Below are positions 6,593 through 6,602 of a stretch of 6,602 nt of DNA, piece after piece (positions within the stretch are counted from its first letter, which is position 1; each line of letters begins with the position of its first letter). The position numbers and the translations under genes were made by a program. This stretch comes from an uncultured Ruminococcus sp. (GTDB lineage Bacteria; Bacillota; Clostridia; Oscillospirales; Ruminococcaceae), in assembly GCA_902783235.1 (NCBI GenBank), contig CACZQG010000161.1, forward strand, positions 1 to 6,602. Reading direction: 5' to 3'. The notes below the pieces were generated by a model. It ran no database searches. It saw only the letters and a program-made list of their open reading frames with translations, and was not told where the DNA came from.

Positions 6593-6602
6593 AAATCCCC
6601 GG

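Overview
The window reads as chromosomal DNA of a gut-type Clostridia, most likely Ruminococcus or a close Oscillospiraceae relative. The grounds are moderate GC, heavy use of the ATA isoleucine codon, a BspA-type/Ig-like secreted protein and an ECF sigma/membrane-propeller pair. This placement is inferred from style, not from a marker gene.

Layout: (1) 2-3184, plus strand, is the 3' part of a long gene for a surface or secreted protein with a short BspA-type leucine-rich repeat block followed by an array of divergent Ig-like (Big_2-type) domains; its N-terminus lies off the left edge. (2) 3185-3550 is a convergent intergenic region built around one bidirectional Rho-independent terminator (3344-3376), flanked by two inverted copies of a ~100-bp repeat. 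Because the genes converge, each carries the same repeat in the same sense just after its stop codon. (3) 3551-6255, minus strand, is a two-gene operon: an ECF-type sigma factor (5761-6255), then a membrane-anchored beta-propeller protein (3551-5743, alternative start 5761). Both have the same AAGGGAG ribosome binding site 8 nt before ATG. (4) 6256-6602 is AT-rich: a near-consensus housekeeping promoter (6415-6443) reading into the sigma gene, a ~150-nt leader with a small inverted repeat against the ribosome binding site, and three consecutive hairpins at the right edge.

How the parts may work together: the sigma factor and the propeller protein form a typical sigma/membrane-partner arrangement. 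The propeller protein has a ~50-residue cytoplasmic tail, one membrane helix and a large extracytoplasmic propeller, so it may be the anti-sigma or sensor for the sigma factor. This is inference from gene order and topology; no recognised anti-sigma domain is visible. The Ig-like protein is transcribed separately and convergently, and nothing in the sequence links it to the sigma regulon. The least explained feature is the duplicated 3'-UTR repeat and its motif overlap with the right-edge hairpin cluster.
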